Counted from the stretch's first letter, positions 45,913 to 56,581 are shown. The stretch: 64,000 bases of DNA from Cladopsammia gracilis (GCA_022457155.1 JAJGOT010000121.1:501001-565000), one strand, 5' to 3'. Program-made: numbers and translations. The notes: generated by a model not told the origin, from the letters alone.

Positions 45913-48900
45913 ACAATGGCGGGCCGAAGGCAAGCCATTGTAAACGCCCATACAGATCGGACGCGAATATTTTATCTGACTTATAAAATGAAACAATGAG
46001 TAGAGATCTGTATGAAAAGTTAATGCATACTAATTAGCTCAGCAGAGATCTGTATCAAAAGTTAATGCATACTAATTAGCTCAGCAGACATCTATATCAA
46101 AAGTTAATACTACTGTTTAATAATTCATCAATTCAGTTGATCTGTATTGGGGTTTACAAACCTTCATTTTAACCCTATCCAGACCGGGCTTTTTTTGACT
46201 GTCTGGGACGGGAGGGCGGGAGGGGGGGCTCCAGAAGCCCCCCCATGTAACTTTGAAACCGCTTATGCTATGGCCACCAAATTTACAAAGGATAATGTTG
46301 TCAAGAACTCTAGTACCTACAGATACTTTGGTGTCACAATGACGCAATGCGACGTCATTATGACGTCATATAGTCGATTTTATTGGCTAAAACAGTCTTT
46401 CATCAATATTTTCTCAATTTTGAACATATAACAACAATACTTTAACAGCTACCTATTTGATAAGTCTTATGTTTACTAACACTGTTTTTGTTGTTAACAA
46501 TAATAGTGACGTCATTATGACGTCATATACAATGAAATAACCACTTGAAACGTTCTATAAGGCATATCTCTGAAACAAACGGTAGTGTTCATACCAAACT
46601 TTCACATATTGATGCAGGAGTAAAAGTTAATGAATTCGTACACTTTGTTGCCATGGTAACAGCCTGCGACGTCACAGAAGTGATGTGTACATTTTCTTAA
46701 AAACTGGAACAGATAACTTTGCAAATTATGGCTTTTCATGTACCTAATGAATTCAAAAAAGCTTTCTCAAGTGAAAAGGACATTTTTATGATATTTTGAC
46801 AATAAATGTTTAGAGATAATGGAATTTCACAGACAGGAAAATAACTTTCCCATTTTAGTGTCCGCCATCTTGGATCCGCCATCTTGAATTAGTCCAAACG
46901 TGTTTATTTCGGTAAAAACACCGAAAAATAAAGCAAATGGACTGCTAAAGCTTAGTTTATTGTGGACAAATGTTTTACAATCCAAAATATGAACCAATAA
47001 TAAAATTATAGAGAGAAAAGACCCTTAGTAAAACTTTGATCCGCCATCCTGGATTTTGACATTTCATATTCCACGTTTTCCTAAAATTACCGTTAATTAA
47101 TGCTAATTAATAAACAATTTTACTTAATTTGATCAATTATCGCTAAATTAAGTGGAAAATATTAATTCAATAAGAAAACTTTGAAATAATCTTGATTAAA
47201 GCGAAAAATGCTAATTTTGTAAAACATAGGTGACATAAAGCGGTTGCTATGGAAACGTCAATGACGGTGGACAAAGGACGCTAATGGGAAAATGTTTCCA
47301 GATAAATTTTAGGAAACGTCACCAAATTTGGTGGTCATTGCATCGACCGTTTTGAAACGATACAACTTTAAAGTTCATGCGGGCTCCAACCCCCCCCCCC
47401 CACCCCCCCACCCCCGGTCTGCATAGGGTTATATCTAGGGTTCTATCTAGGGTATTTGAGGGGTAGAAGCTTCCCCCCCCCCCCCCCAAAAAAAAAAAAT
47501 ATTGTTATCATTACAGTATCGGAAAATTCATCCAGAGGTCAGTGCGCATGAAGTAAATATTCCCTGTCTAAGGACACTATATGATAAGGAACATGAAGTA
47601 TAACAAACTGCTGGCCAGTTGTCATATGATGTCCTGGAGTCAGTGGGTAGATCATTTACAAACGTGTAAAGAAGCGCAAATTGGCTTTGTAATTACTCAT
47701 GCGCATAGCGGCTTGAGTCAAGGTTTCGGTAAGGTCCTTGTTTCCATTTTTAGCTTTCGTCCCGCTTTTTGTAGTCACAAATCGCCTTGTTTTTTTTTAA
47801 AGTTTCCCGTATCCCGCGGGGGGAATTTCACTGGTCTGATTGGTTGACATGCGACCTCGTGATTTTCGGCATGCCCGTAATCAAATAGCCGAGTCAAGCC
47901 ACTGGCATTTGGACTTCACCGGAAAAGAAATTACATTTTTCGATGGGAATTTATGTTGATATCAATTTGTGATTGAATTTTACTTTCTGTTGTCGCTAAT
48001 TTTAGAGAAATGCTAATAAAACGTGTTTAAGTTCAGTTGTAAATTCAGTCGTAATAAATGATATCTTATAATATGTAAACAAAACATGACTTACATGTCA
48101 CGCAAAATTCGTTGAGAGGGAAGGGGTGCGTGACCCAGTTAAAATAAACCATAAAACGTTCTTATGCAAGCGCATGAGTACAGGCTACCAGCTAGCCTCT
48201 TGTTCAATTAAATTTTAATTCAACTTTTTGGTGAAGGAAAATACGTTTAGATCCTCAAGTTGATCATGGAGATTTTCCAAAGATCAACTGCAATAATTTG
48301 TTTTCCAGTATTTGTTTTCACACGCGATTAGACACGTTGTCAGTTAGCAGTCGCATCTACCGCGTCAGTTAACTTATTATATACACGTCAGTTATTATTT
48401 ACATGGTTTACAGTTACGTTGTTATCGAGAATTTTGCTAAGAAATGGAAAAGTGCCGTTGTGGAGTTTATTTATGTTATTTACTTACTAACAATGAGTAT
48501 GTATAAGTATTTGTGCAATTAGATGTCGGGTAACTCTTCTGTTCACAGTAAATATCGGAGCTAATTGTAATAAATAAATAACATTGTGAGAACGTGATCA
48601 CGACTAAAAAATAAAACAACATACCACTGTAACATTATCTCAAAATCAGGGACACCAAACGACGGTTTTTCCCTCAAATTCCTTAACACCGTTTTAGGCT
48701 GTGTAAAGTGTTTTTAAAGCTATATAACTGAATTATAAGCTTCCCTAGAAAATCTTTATCTGTTCGGTCGTTTTAGGGGAACTTTGGTCTTCACGAATTT
48801 ATTAGGCATATTTTACCCATTTCCCGAAAACCTCAGGCCGTTTTTGGTGATTCTCGAAAAGGTTAGGTCACCCAATGATGCCTTTTGATAGCCGAAAATT

Positions 48901-51900
48901 TCAGGCAACCTTTTTATAGGATGAAGGATGTGAGAAGGTTATTCGAAAACCCTAGGGATTTCAAATGTGATATCGAATTTTCTAGGGCGACAGAGAACTC
49001 TCTTCATCCTCTCCTCGCTATAAATCCAAAGTCGGTATAGAAAATGTTACGTTAAGGGCTTAAATTTTTTCAGAAAATTCTAGAGAACATCGAAGGAAAA
49101 GCGCGATTTTCGGAAAAAAAAGTACGAGAAGCCATTAAGAAAATCCGAAAATCTCAGATGAATGGAACTGCCATCTCGAAATTCGTAGGTCCTTCGCGGT
49201 TTCGAAATTTCTAGGGAACCTATGCCTTTCCGAACAGATATTTAATAGAAAACGGTCGTTGGGTGCCCCTGAAATGCACCAGATTGCATCTCAGCGAATA
49301 TTCATTTCAAAAAATTTCCGGGGCGGCATGCCCCCGCACCGAACTATGAAGCTAGTGGCCTTCGCCCACTCGGGACTTCCCCCCCAAACGATAAATCCTA
49401 GATAGAACCCTGTAACGCAAAGTAATCTATCTATTTTGTATCTCTCGGATCGCGGCATGTTGTTTTGCCATCTGAGCATACTCTGTAAATCCTGCGAAAA
49501 CCGCAGTTATATCCGAAAAGTATCGCGTGAAAGAAATGACTCGAATATGGATTTCTAAGAATAAGTCTCCGATTCTTCCGATTTCAAGGTTCAGTATGGG
49601 AGTAGTTTTATTGCGCTTCGTGTAAAAGCGTGTAATTTATCCGCACACCGCTTAAAGAACGAGGAATACTTGTGTCTTTCATGGCCCCTTTGTCTAAGTC
49701 GCCTTTTAAACAATGTTAAAAGAACGAGAAATACATTGATTTTTCAATACGAATAACTAATTTTAATGTTGATAAGCTCGAATACTTGAACGAGCGAAAA
49801 AAAAAACAAATCAATTTATTTAGGTGTCAAAGTACGCGAGTAATTGTGGACACTTTCCAGACTGATCTAATTGGAATTTGGAAGTGTTGGCTTTTGAGTA
49901 TAATCAAAATAACACACAACAATAACGCGCTTAATTAAAAAAAAATCAACTTTAAATTTCAAACGATAAACTCTTTGAAAATGAATGGAACTATTGCCAT
50001 GAAAACGCAATGTCATCCGGCAGTTGTAATAATACCAATAGCAGCTGCAATGTCACTCCAAGTGGAGGATGCATTTAATGGCAGTTTCTTGGTGTTGCGG
50101 ATGGTGTGATCACCAAATGACGTAAAACAAATGATTAAAAAGGCACTGAACAATACCCACACCACAACACTAAAGCTAACCAACAATGGGTTCCGCAACA
50201 CCAAGAAACACCCCATTGAATGAAGCTAGCCCGGCGTAGCTAATCGAACGAATCCGAACCAAAAACCAATCGAACCCAATCGAACTAAATCGTTCGATTG
50301 GAGTTCGATTGGTTCGGCAATCGAACATAATCGAACTGGAACTTTTGGGTGAGTTCGATTAAGTTCGATTACCGAATCCAATCGAACCCAATCGAGGCGA
50401 TTGGTTCGATTTTGTTCGGTGGAAGAATTTCACCCTTTATAACTGATCCTTTACTAGCGGAGCAATTGTGAGAGATATTAACACATTTCAATTAACTAAA
50501 ATCTTTATTGTTACGGTGATTCAAATTGATTAATTCACAATATAACATGAACAGCTCAGTGCTTCATATCGCTCGGAATAACTCCGAACGGGGATAATAT
50601 TAAAATGTTTATACCGTCGTCGCTAAAGTTTCGGATAGATAACTAAAAAACGACCACTGCAACTGGATCTGGACGCACGCAACGGTGTACAGTGTGTACA
50701 GAATAGTTACCACTAACGCTAAAAGTGTTCTCATTACCTCAAAGTAGATTTCTATTAAAACTGCAAGTGGTGTTTGCAGAAGCTGCTGCAAAATGCAAGC
50801 AATGTAAGCTAGACTTTCAATGTTAGAACAGTTCATTAAATGTAACAAAAATAAGACTAACGCCAACAACAAAATCTTAGTTTTCGTGATCACGAAAACT
50901 AAGATGGGTCTTAGGTCTTAGGTCTTAGTTTTCGAGGGTCTTAGTTTTCGTAACACCCCATCTTGTACTCGTGTTTGAAATAGAAGCCAAAAAATACCTT
51001 ACTTGACCGCAATGCTTTGTTTCAGACCAGATTAAACTAGTTTTATATTTCCGATTGTTGAAGTGTTCGATTATGTTCGATGAGTTCGATTACGTTCGAT
51101 TGTTGAAGCGTTCGATTACCGAACGTTCGATTGCGTTCGATTGGCAAAATTTTTCGGTGAGTTCGATTAAGTTCGATTACCGAACCCAATCGAACCCAAT
51201 CGAGCGATTGAGTTCGATTAGGTTCGATTACCGAACGTTCGATTAGCTACGCCGGGAGCTAAGCATTGAAATCTTTCTTAAGGCGCAAGAAATGTATACT
51301 TGTGAATCGTACAGCCAAGTGTATGCTTTTTTGTTGTTAACATTTGGGAAAACAACAGACGATTTACCGAGGCTGAAATTTGTAGGTTACGATCGATCGT
51401 GTGACCTCCATCCATTTTTTTAACAATCTTCGCAAGAAAGGAAATAATGCCGGTGCAAAATTTCTTAGAATGTTACATTTTGTAAGTTAGAAGAGGACAT
51501 TTTTCATGTGTTGAAACACAAAGAAAGAGTGTTATTGCATGCCTCCTGACAATCCAAAGTGTCGAGCTATCATCCTGATCTTGACATGCTAACAATAAAT
51601 TAAATATTTGAATTTTCAGAAGATTTCATGGAATCATGGTGTTAAGTTAGCAAAAGAAGGCTCAACTCTATCTTTGATAAACAAATACAAAACCATCCGA
51701 TTTAATTACACCTTAGAAAATAAATATTTTGTGTGCAAGTACCAGACTTTACATGTCAACGACGGGACGTTAGAGCGAGTTGTGACTAAGTAATGCTATT
51801 GTAAATACGCCCTTTAAGGGACTGTTCGTTGTTTATGGCTAAGAGGGGGCCGGTATTCATATCTAAAAAAGGCACAGGGAAAAACGTACCCCGCAATATT

Positions 51901-53738
51901 CCGTATTTACAAAAAACGTACCCTCCCGACTTATGTGCTGTACAAAATTTCCCTCCCCCCCCCCCCTCCCCCCCGTTTAATCTGAGTTTCCTTAGTCCCA
52001 GTTTACTTGTCCGGGTAGTGCATAACGCCTGGGAGTTAATTGTGCAGAAGGAAGATGAACAGCGAAAAACTGTTGAAAAATCTTATCACAGAGCACATTA
52101 TAAACATCACCTGGGCTGAAAAACGATCTAGCATCAGAGAAGCATCAAAGTTGGGAGTTTTTGTGAGAAAATCCCTACAAGAATTGACATGAGATGTATT
52201 GTTGGCCCTAGAAGCGTTCCATATAAAGCAGAAACATTGTAAACTGAAACATTGTTAATACCAAAACTGAAAATGTACCCCCCATTTTTTTTGCGGAAAT
52301 GAAAAATGAACCCCATTTTTGAACATTACAAAAAATGTACCCCCCCCCCCCCCCCCCGCTCATTCCATTCTGAACACCGGCCCCCCTCTTAGCCATAATT
52401 AACGAACAGTCCCTAACAAAGTTTACAGTTGGATCACCGCTTAGTCGAGCAGCCTTGCTTTGTGAATCGTTCTAATACAATATTTTTTTAAAAAGTTTTT
52501 ATACCGTCTGAACTGCCTGTAAGCCCGTGCTTACTTGCTTAAACGCAGGTACGCGCCTGATATTGAACAGGCCTCATGTTTGTGAAGTGTATCAAATATT
52601 CATTTGTATTGACCTATTGCCCAAGACATACAAGTGTTTATTTTTCGCATGCAAAAAGCAAGAATGTAGCAAGCATGCAAGGCGCTTCAATATTCTTCAT
52701 TAGTATTCACTTCTTATGAATTGTTGTTGTTATGTTTGACTGAAAAACTGCATCTCATTCTTTAATGATATGATTAATTTCGAAAAACACCCTAAAAGGT
52801 ACCAGAATCTTGTTTGATGGGCGTAGCTCAAATGCAACTTTTCAACAATTTTTAATCGCGATAGAGCCAATAAAAAACAGTTGTCGGTCATATTTTTTCT
52901 GCTCAATACCGCGATAATTCTAACGGTAGTCAGTTTACATTTTAGCACTCAAAGCGGTACCGAGAGCGAGGGGATCGGAGGGACAGAAATATGCGAAAAC
53001 TAAACATATTTACTGCCTACCTGTGAAGCCCCATTTTAGACACTTGTCCTTGCAGTCCGTGTCCAGAGTATAACCGTCATAGCTCTCTTTCAGCATCCTA
53101 GAAGCGTGTTTCGTGACATTACGGATCAATCCATCCATAATATGAAGCTCTTTTGGATCAGCGAAGCGCGCGTTAAAAGGAATCGGGTACTTCTGCCCCG
53201 GTCCCTTAGTTTCTGTAAGTTTAGTCGGATTTTCTGCGGGGCCGACAAGATATTCTGTAACATCTGGGTTATCTTTTCCTCCTCCGTAAATCACGACTCG
53301 GGCCATGCGATCAGGTTTTTGGGCGTTACCGTCGAGAAATCCAAGAGCGGCAGCTTTTTTTGGTTGCTGCAGCTCGATCAAGTAAATGTAGTTATCACTG
53401 ATTTTCGCCTTGTCGTAGGGTGTGATATTTAAAGCCTTCTTACCGATAACGTAATTTCGTATTGCGATGATTTCGTCCTTGGACAAGTCGTCGTATATAC
53501 CTGGCGAGCTTCCTGTAGACTCCAACTGCGAGTTCTCGGGGCAGTATTCGACATCCTCGAGCGCCGAAGGCGATGATCCATTGTCTTCGACTTTGTCTTT
53601 GTCGTCGGTCTTACTACTTTTTCCAGTTGCGGCAATCACGATTAACGCAATAAGCAAAGCTAGGGATACTGCAGCAAGTACACCAACTAAGATTTTTAAA
53701 ATCTTAATAGTCTTGGCGTCTTTTTCTTTTTCGCCCAT
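30362..53738 (-). CDS. Copper amine oxidase, membrane-anchored (gene span)
   Basis: Four exons on minus, 53021..53738, 39687..40516, 34609..34992 and 30362..30808, with GT-AG junctions and exact phase agreement, give about 792 residues. Human AOC proteins have 750-765. The start ATG at 53738 has a strong context (ACCATGG). Residues 13-37 form one hydrophobic segment, so a type II membrane anchor as in AOC3. These enzymes convert primary amines to aldehyde, NH3 and H2O2, normally outside the cell. Catalytic features: the TPQ precursor Tyr in YNYDYVLD (about residue 501), the base Asp in NFMDAAWGMG, the Cu ligands HDH in SLHDHIFN, and the third His in MHIMHSEDVPNT, where the usual Pro is Met. 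Introns, especially the 12.5-kb first one, are full of transposons. Confidence 0.92.
30809..31349. other. Intron 3, left part, with a GCGAAGCGC foldback
   Basis: ACAGTCGTTTTTTTTCGC at 30940 is mirrored by GCGAGAAAAAAA and CGACTGT near 31077, enclosing GGCGCGAAGCGCC-type palindromes. The rest of the stretch holds nothing recognised. Confidence 0.6.
31350..31893. mobile_element. ~540-bp TIR element, copy 1 of 3
   Basis: Termini TAGAGCGTTTTCACATGACG and its inverse TGACGTCAGTGAAAAAACGCTCTA. The internal sequence (GTTTCTAACATGGTATATGG, GTTATAATCTTTCACAAAAA, AAGATGGCCGCTCCATACAT) is shared with 35069..35612 and 42917..43469, both inverted relative to this copy. Confidence 0.85.
32011..32768. mobile_element. 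758-bp TIR element, TACCGTAAACACC family, intact
   Basis: TACCGTAAACACCAGTGTAT followed by AAGCCGCAC is mirrored by GTGCGGCTTA... ending ACACCGGTGTTTACGGTA; right of centre there are GCGCTCTGGCCGCACTG and TTATATACCCC. The same family at 35617..37885 is broken by two later insertions. Confidence 0.85.
32769..33226. other. Intron, no feature recognised
   Basis: No repeat structure or exon recognised between two TIR elements. Confidence 0.35.
33227..33419. mobile_element. ~193-bp palindromic MITE
   Basis: AGGCCATTTCCGAGTTGCC and CTCTCTATCAAAGCGAGGC are mirrored by GCCTCGCTTTGATAGAGAG and GGCAACTCGGAAATGGCCT. The arms of about 85 bp pair almost perfectly around GTTTTCATTCACATG. Confidence 0.88.
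33420..33867. other. Intron, no feature recognised apart from a C homopolymer
   Basis: A C run lies at about 33801-33814. No supported coding sequence. Confidence 0.4.
33868..34029. mobile_element. Foldback MITE, TAGCCTGTTCCAGGC family
   Basis: TAGCCTGTTCCAGGCATTCG and GATAGTGGGGAAAGCGC are mirrored by GCGCTTTTCCCACTATC and GAATGCCTGGAACAGGCTA. Related to 18067..18235. Confidence 0.85.
34310..34600. mobile_element. Foldback MITE abutting an amine oxidase splice donor
   Basis: ACACCAAATTGAAGAAACG and GGGTGAAAAGCATAAACCAT are mirrored by ATGGTTTATGCTTTTCACGG and CGTTTCTTCAATTAGGT. The right end is 7 bp from the exon 3 donor (GT at 34608-34607). Confidence 0.85.
34609..34992 (-). CDS. Amine oxidase exon 3 (copper-site exon)
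   Basis: Acceptor AAATCAATATAG, 128 codons in phase 0, donor GTATAT. It starts VRTTTSGYAQTTFYTK, contains the Cu ligands in AGSLHDHIFNYKIDLDV, and ends FGVHRGYRIQIRDMMPQ. The in-frame start lies 84 nt upstream of the first ATG in this segment. Confidence 0.92.
35069..35612. mobile_element. ~540-bp TIR element, copy 2 of 3
   Basis: Inverted relative to 31350..31893. Termini GTGGCTTTCACTTACGTCAT and ATGACGTCATGTGAAAACCAAG. Confidence 0.85.
35633..36224. mobile_element. Nested TIR element 1
   Basis: TIRs ATGCATGATTCAATTCCTAC plus AGTTACCATCC and the inverse GGATGGTAACTGTAGGAATT plus GAACCATGCA. A TA duplication is present at the host junction (GTGTATA ... TAAGCC). The interior is rich in CCCGGGG/GTGGGGA repeats. 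Confidence 0.85.
36617..37589. mobile_element. Nested piggyBac-like element 2
   Basis: Ends TTAG-CCCATTCACACCTGA and TCAGGTGTCAATGGG-TTAA interrupt the host sequence CTGTTTTAACACAGG. CCC/GGG termini and a TTAA-type duplication (one side mutated) indicate piggyBac. No transposase frame is seen. Confidence 0.75.
38370..38835. repeat. GAACGGCTGAA-rich dispersed element, second copy
   Basis: Shares repeated AACGGCTGAA units and the end GAACAGATAGTCGTTAGTAT with 15883..16153, with unrelated sequence at 38590-38760 inside. Confidence 0.55.
38836..39686. other. Intron 2, no exon recognised
   Basis: A patch at 39280-39560 repeats ACCCCGTTCTAGAA-type words (TACCCCGTTCTAG at several spacings). No coding feature supported. 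Confidence 0.45.
39687..40516 (-). CDS. Amine oxidase exon 2 (TPQ exon)
   Basis: Acceptor AAAACTATTTACAG, 830 nt, donor GTACGT. The two carried bases complete a Gly, then PSTFKVNQRKHWTWLMRD. It contains GYYIHPVGFE, the catalytic base in TNFMDAAWGMG, the RGVDCPNTATFFD block, CLFEQDMGLPLRRHY, and the TPQ motif STTYNYDYVLD near its end. No stop or frameshift. Confidence 0.95.
40597..40962. repeat. CATGTCGC/GCTACATG-rich repeat block
   Basis: TTAAGGTAGT at the left and GACCACCTTAA at the right are inverted relatives. The interior has about ten copies of words such as ACATGTCGC, GCTACATG and ACATGTCCC in both orientations. Likely a non-autonomous DNA element. Confidence 0.55.
40963..42916. other. 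Intron 1, left part
   Basis: No exon recognised. At 42080-42310 and 42470-42540 the word TCTACGATTTTACTTAAGT and variants recur irregularly. Confidence 0.4.
42917..43469. mobile_element. ~540-bp TIR element, copy 3 of 3
   Basis: Termini ATTCTTGGCTTTCACTTACG and ACGTCATGTGAAAGCCAAGAAT, about 20-bp TIRs. Same orientation as copy 2. Confidence 0.87.
43470..43957. mobile_element. ~488-bp palindromic element
   Basis: ACCCTTTACGGTTGCCAGGG with ATGCTGGGTAA and AAGATGGTGGAAAAATCAAA is mirrored by TTTGATTTTTCCACCATCTT and CCCTGGCAACCGTAAAGGGG. Arms of about 220 bp. It starts directly at the end of the preceding TIR element. Confidence 0.88.
44388..45841. mobile_element. ~1.45-kb TIR element
   Basis: AAGGTTCAGTGTACCTTCGG at the left is inversely related to CTGAAGGTACACTAGCCGTAACCTT at the right. 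The right 290 bp match 1869..2163. Middle sequence around 45200-45300 has tandem CAGTAATCAGTAGT words. No transposase recognised. Confidence 0.6.
45893..45958. repeat. 66-bp hairpin
   Basis: CGATCTGTATGGGCGTTTACAATGGC-type arms mirror each other (AGATCTGTATGGGCGTTTAC and GTAAACGCCCATACAGATC). Confidence 0.85.
46003..46110 (+). repeat. Tandem repeat, ~42-bp unit x3
   Basis: AGATCTGTAT with AAAAGTTAATGCATACTAAT and TAGCTCAGC repeated, the third copy degenerate. Confidence 0.75.
46172..47432. mobile_element. piggyBac-like 1.26-kb non-autonomous element
   Basis: TTAACCCTATCCAGACCGGG and the inverse CCCGGTCTGCATAGGGTTAT, i.e. CCC/GGG termini at TTAA-type targets. The interior includes repeated GACGTCATTATGACGTCATA and C homopolymers near 47390-47416. 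Confidence 0.7.
47433..48647. other. Intron 1, no exon recognised
   Basis: C and A homopolymers at 47473-47500; a block at 47930-48060 resembles 28085-28210. Nothing coding supported. Confidence 0.4.
48648..49273. mobile_element. ~626-bp hAT-like MITE
   Basis: CAGGGACACCAAACGACGGTT and the inverse AACGGTCGTTGGGTGCCCCTG. The CAGGG termini suggest hAT; a target duplication was not confirmed. Confidence 0.75.
49274..50227. other. Intron 1, no exon recognised
   Basis: A short inverted pair (CAGTTTCTTGGTGTTGCGG at 50082 and CCGCAACACCAAGAAAC at 50192) forms a stem with a ~90-bp loop. No coding support. Confidence 0.45.
50228..51257. mobile_element. 1.03-kb TIR element with AATCGAAC subterminal arrays
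   Basis: TIRs CCCGGCGTAGCTAATCGAAC and GTTCGATTAGCTACGCCGGG with flanking GCTAG/GCTAA. Inside both ends, about 180-200 bp consist of densely packed AATCGAAC and GTTCGATT in mixed orientation. The centre holds unrelated AT-rich sequence and an ACGAAAACTAAGA/TCTTAGTTTTCG palindrome near 50885-50960. Confidence 0.85.
51258..51815. other. Intron 1, no feature recognised
   Basis: AT-rich unique-looking sequence, no exon. Confidence 0.35.
51816..52413. mobile_element. ~600-bp TIR element, AGGGACTGTTCGTTG family
   Basis: AGGGACTGTTCGTTGTTTAT with GGCTAAGAGGGGGCCGGT is mirrored by ACCGGCCCCCCTCTTAGCC and AATTAACGAACAGTCCCT. Confidence 0.87.
53021..53738 (-). CDS. Amine oxidase exon 1 (anchor and N-terminal domain)
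   Basis: ATG at 53738 in ACCATGG context; a frame upstream of it stays open but has no ATG. MGEKEKDAKTIKILKILVG starts the protein and is followed by the transmembrane segment ending VIAATG, a Lys/Asp-rich linker with two NGS/SSP-type patches, then the AOC N2-like domain (LSKDEIIAIRNYVIG, ARVVIYGGG, PFNARFADPKEL). The donor CACAG-GTAGGC leaves one base, completed by exon 2. Confidence 0.9.
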
Positions 53739-53945
53739 GGTAGCAGTGTCTGCACAGTTAACGTTTGAGACAACAGCACCCGACACCGACCTGATTCACA
53801 AGTGGGCTGATCCAAGCGTCTTATCAGTTTTCTTTTGTTCCGTGGAATGGGAAACAAAATCTCTTCTTACTATGCACAATATAACCACTCGGGAATATAA
53901 CCTTTCAAAAGCGGCACTTATCTTTCAAGTATTTTCGGAGAATAA

Positions 53946-54135
53946 ACATAGACAAATTCGGCTAACGCATTGTTGTACCCAATTCAAACCTTTTGGGATT
54001 AGAACTCTTTGTTCGTCATATTTCCATAACAATGAAGCATAGACATGGAAATTATATGGAAATATTGTGAACAAAGACTCTTATTCCCAGAAGGTTTGAA
54101 TTGGGTACAACAATGCGTTAGCCGAATTTGTCTAT
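53946..54135. mobile_element. ~190-bp palindromic MITE
   Basis: ACAAATTCGGCTAACGCATT and GTTGTACCCAATTCAAACCTT are mirrored by AAGGTTTGAATTGGGTACAAC and AATGCGTTAGCCGAATTTGT. It lies about 210 bp upstream of the amine oxidase start codon. Confidence 0.88.
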
Positions 54136-54899
54136 TGTCAAGTAAATTTCCTAAAAAATAAAAAAATTGAAGCAGTTACAATCTGCTAGCAACTGACTAG
54201 AATGTACTGCACAATAGCTTTTATAAGTTTCAACGACTGCATGAAAGTTGGAGAGAAAGGAAAACATCAAAATGTATAATCATCTTATGTACCCCCCAAT
54301 ACTTGACATGTAGTAATACCAGATGTTGATTCTCTTAGTGAAGTAAACAGAGAGAATAACCGCTCGAGTCACGACTCAATAATGTTGCCGGTTAATAACC
54401 GTTAATAATTATTTAAGTGATGGAAAAGAAAAACTGGCGAATGACTGATTCAACCATTTAGATTCGTGTTGTAACAAGATGGGAGCTAACGGGAAAAGTT
54501 TCACCGGCTTCCGTGCACGGGTGGTACTTGATGGGTGTTGTTATATCAGTTGATAGATCGCGTCCTTTCATCTGACACGACAAGGGTAGATATGTACGCT
54601 TGGCACGTTTTCAATACTGTCAAAATGTACCTTGCGCAACCGGATAGCTGGCTAAACACTTTCAATACTGTCAAAATTTACCTTGCGCAAGCGGATAGCT
54701 GGTTAAACACTTCGATATTCAATCATCTGGAGCGGCAAAGATCTTACCCCCAAAAAAATGTTTTGCAAAACTATCAAAAACAAACAAGTTGAATTACTGC
54801 TTAGGAGTTTTTCAGTTGTAATGTAGGTCCTTAATTGCGAACTCGATTGTAGCTTCAGTATCAATAAACCGTTTCACTCCCTGGGTCATTTATGGAGAC
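54136..54899. other. Intergenic; 51-bp tandem duplication at 54610-54711
   Basis: TTTCAATACTGTCAAAATGTACCTTGCG-type unit occurs twice (markers CAATACTGTCAAAAT and GGATAGCTGG). Otherwise no feature. Confidence 0.55.
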
Positions 54900-54910
54900 A
54901 TGTAATGTAG

Positions 54911-55010
54911 TTCTAACTTTTGAGTCTGTGGACGAAATCCTATGGTGTGACCATTCAAATGAAACCTCTTTGGCAGTACTTTTGCATGGTACCATTAGTT
55001 TTTCAATATT
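54911..55010 (-). repeat. Single unit of the ATTTGAATGGT minisatellite family
   Basis: Contains GTTCTAACTTTTGAGTCTGT, GAAATCCTATGGTGTGACC and ATTCAAATGAAACCTCTT, the reverse complement of the 14471..14765 units. Confidence 0.85.
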
Positions 55011-55974
55011 TTACAAAGAAATTTGGGATTTTCTTGAAATTTGATTTTTGGCACTCTTGAAAGTTTTAAAAAAAGGGTCAATATGTCTAGCTTCATTAAT
55101 ATATATATCGGGTATTGCAACACCCCCTTTTTGTTGATTCAGACAAACAGATTATACATGGTCTTAAACTGTGCGGAAAAAGGAAAAGGGGCAGGCAAAT
55201 GTCTAATCAAACGTCTGAAACTTTTTTATAAAAGTAAGAAAAGAAGAGCCCTTGCATCAAAACGAGCTTGTGCAAAATAAAGCCTTGGGAGCTTCCTGTA
55301 AATTTCAAGATTACAAGACGAGACGATATCATATGCAAACAGTTATTTTTGGCACAGTTTGGTCTCAACTTTGCCAACATCACACTCGTTCTTGAAACAA
55401 ATATTAAGCAGACTACAATGTGGCGAAATACAAGTAACTGATACATATTGGCGAATTACCAAAGCTTGCTTGTTGTATTCATGTGTACCAGGAGCCAGAT
55501 CATGTGCTCCTAATGTGTACTGTATGACGCCATTTGTTTTTCAACACTTGTCTGTCTCAAATTTTGATTTTTGGCACATGCACGTAACTCGGACCTTGGG
55601 CACTTCATATTACACACAATTATTTGTAATTTCCATATGACTTCATGTTTGACAGAATTGCTTGTGTTTATGTGAGAATTAGGTCTAAGGGACACTTCAT
55701 GATGTCTATCATAAAGACAAGAATATCATTAGCGTGCATTTCTGGACATACCTCACTCTTGGATGGGTTAAGGTCGTATTGATGTTGCGAACACTTAGTT
55801 AAGAGAATGGTTTTCCATTGTTTCCCTCTAATCTTGTTCTCTCGAAAAGCAAAAACGAAATACATTTGACTTAAGTAACGTCGAGGCTTCCTCTTGGCGT
55901 AGCAACATGTTTGCCTTGATTAAAGAATTTAAGCCAGTATATAACAACAAAGTTACTCAAGTTTGAAACTGTAC
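55011..55974. other. Intergenic, no gene recognised
   Basis: Short frames only, without family resemblance or splice support. Confidence 0.4.
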
Positions 55975-56232
55975 TTTAGTTGGCTCAACTGGAGTTTTTG
56001 GCAGCACAGCAATCCCAACTTTGAACGGCTGATACTTCACTGCCTGAGCTCGGTCAGGCAAGCTGCTTCACACATACACTAGAGATGAAATTCTGTCTTC
56101 GAGTACAGTGGCAATTAACATAAGGTTGCAGTCAAGTAGCCGGCAGAAACGGAGCGAGCTCAGACAGTGAACTATCAGCCGTTCAAAGTTGGGATGCTGT
56201 GTCGCAAAAAAATCCTGTTGAGCCACCTTAAT
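55975..56232. mobile_element. ~258-bp foldback MITE of the AAGGTGGCTCGACTGG family
   Basis: AGTTGGCTCAACTGGAGTTTTTG and CAATCCCAACTTTGAACGGC are mirrored by GCCGTTCAAAGTTGGGATG and AAAATCCTGTTGAGCCACCTTA. The termini match those of 2318..3972 at most positions. Confidence 0.82.
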
Positions 56233-56581
56233 CTTGTTTCGTTATCAAACCGCCATGCAATGTAAGTCATGCGGCAATGTGGCGTTAAACCACCCAGAAT
56301 TTTAACACGATTAAAAAAATAAATAACTATATTAAGAGAGGAAAGCCACATCAGCCGCAGCTGGTTTTCATGCAGGTCCTCTATCCAGATCGAATTGGAA
56401 GGAAAAAATTGCAGAATTCTTAAGTTTCCTTTCACTCTTGAATCCCCGTCACTCCCGTATTCACCTAGAGACTTGAATTCAAAGAAAACATGGCTAGATG
56501 CTGGAGCCTTTTGGAGCGAACTTTGGTATACCGAACATGGCCGAATGACAATATTGGGCCCATTCGATTCAATGGGACTGG

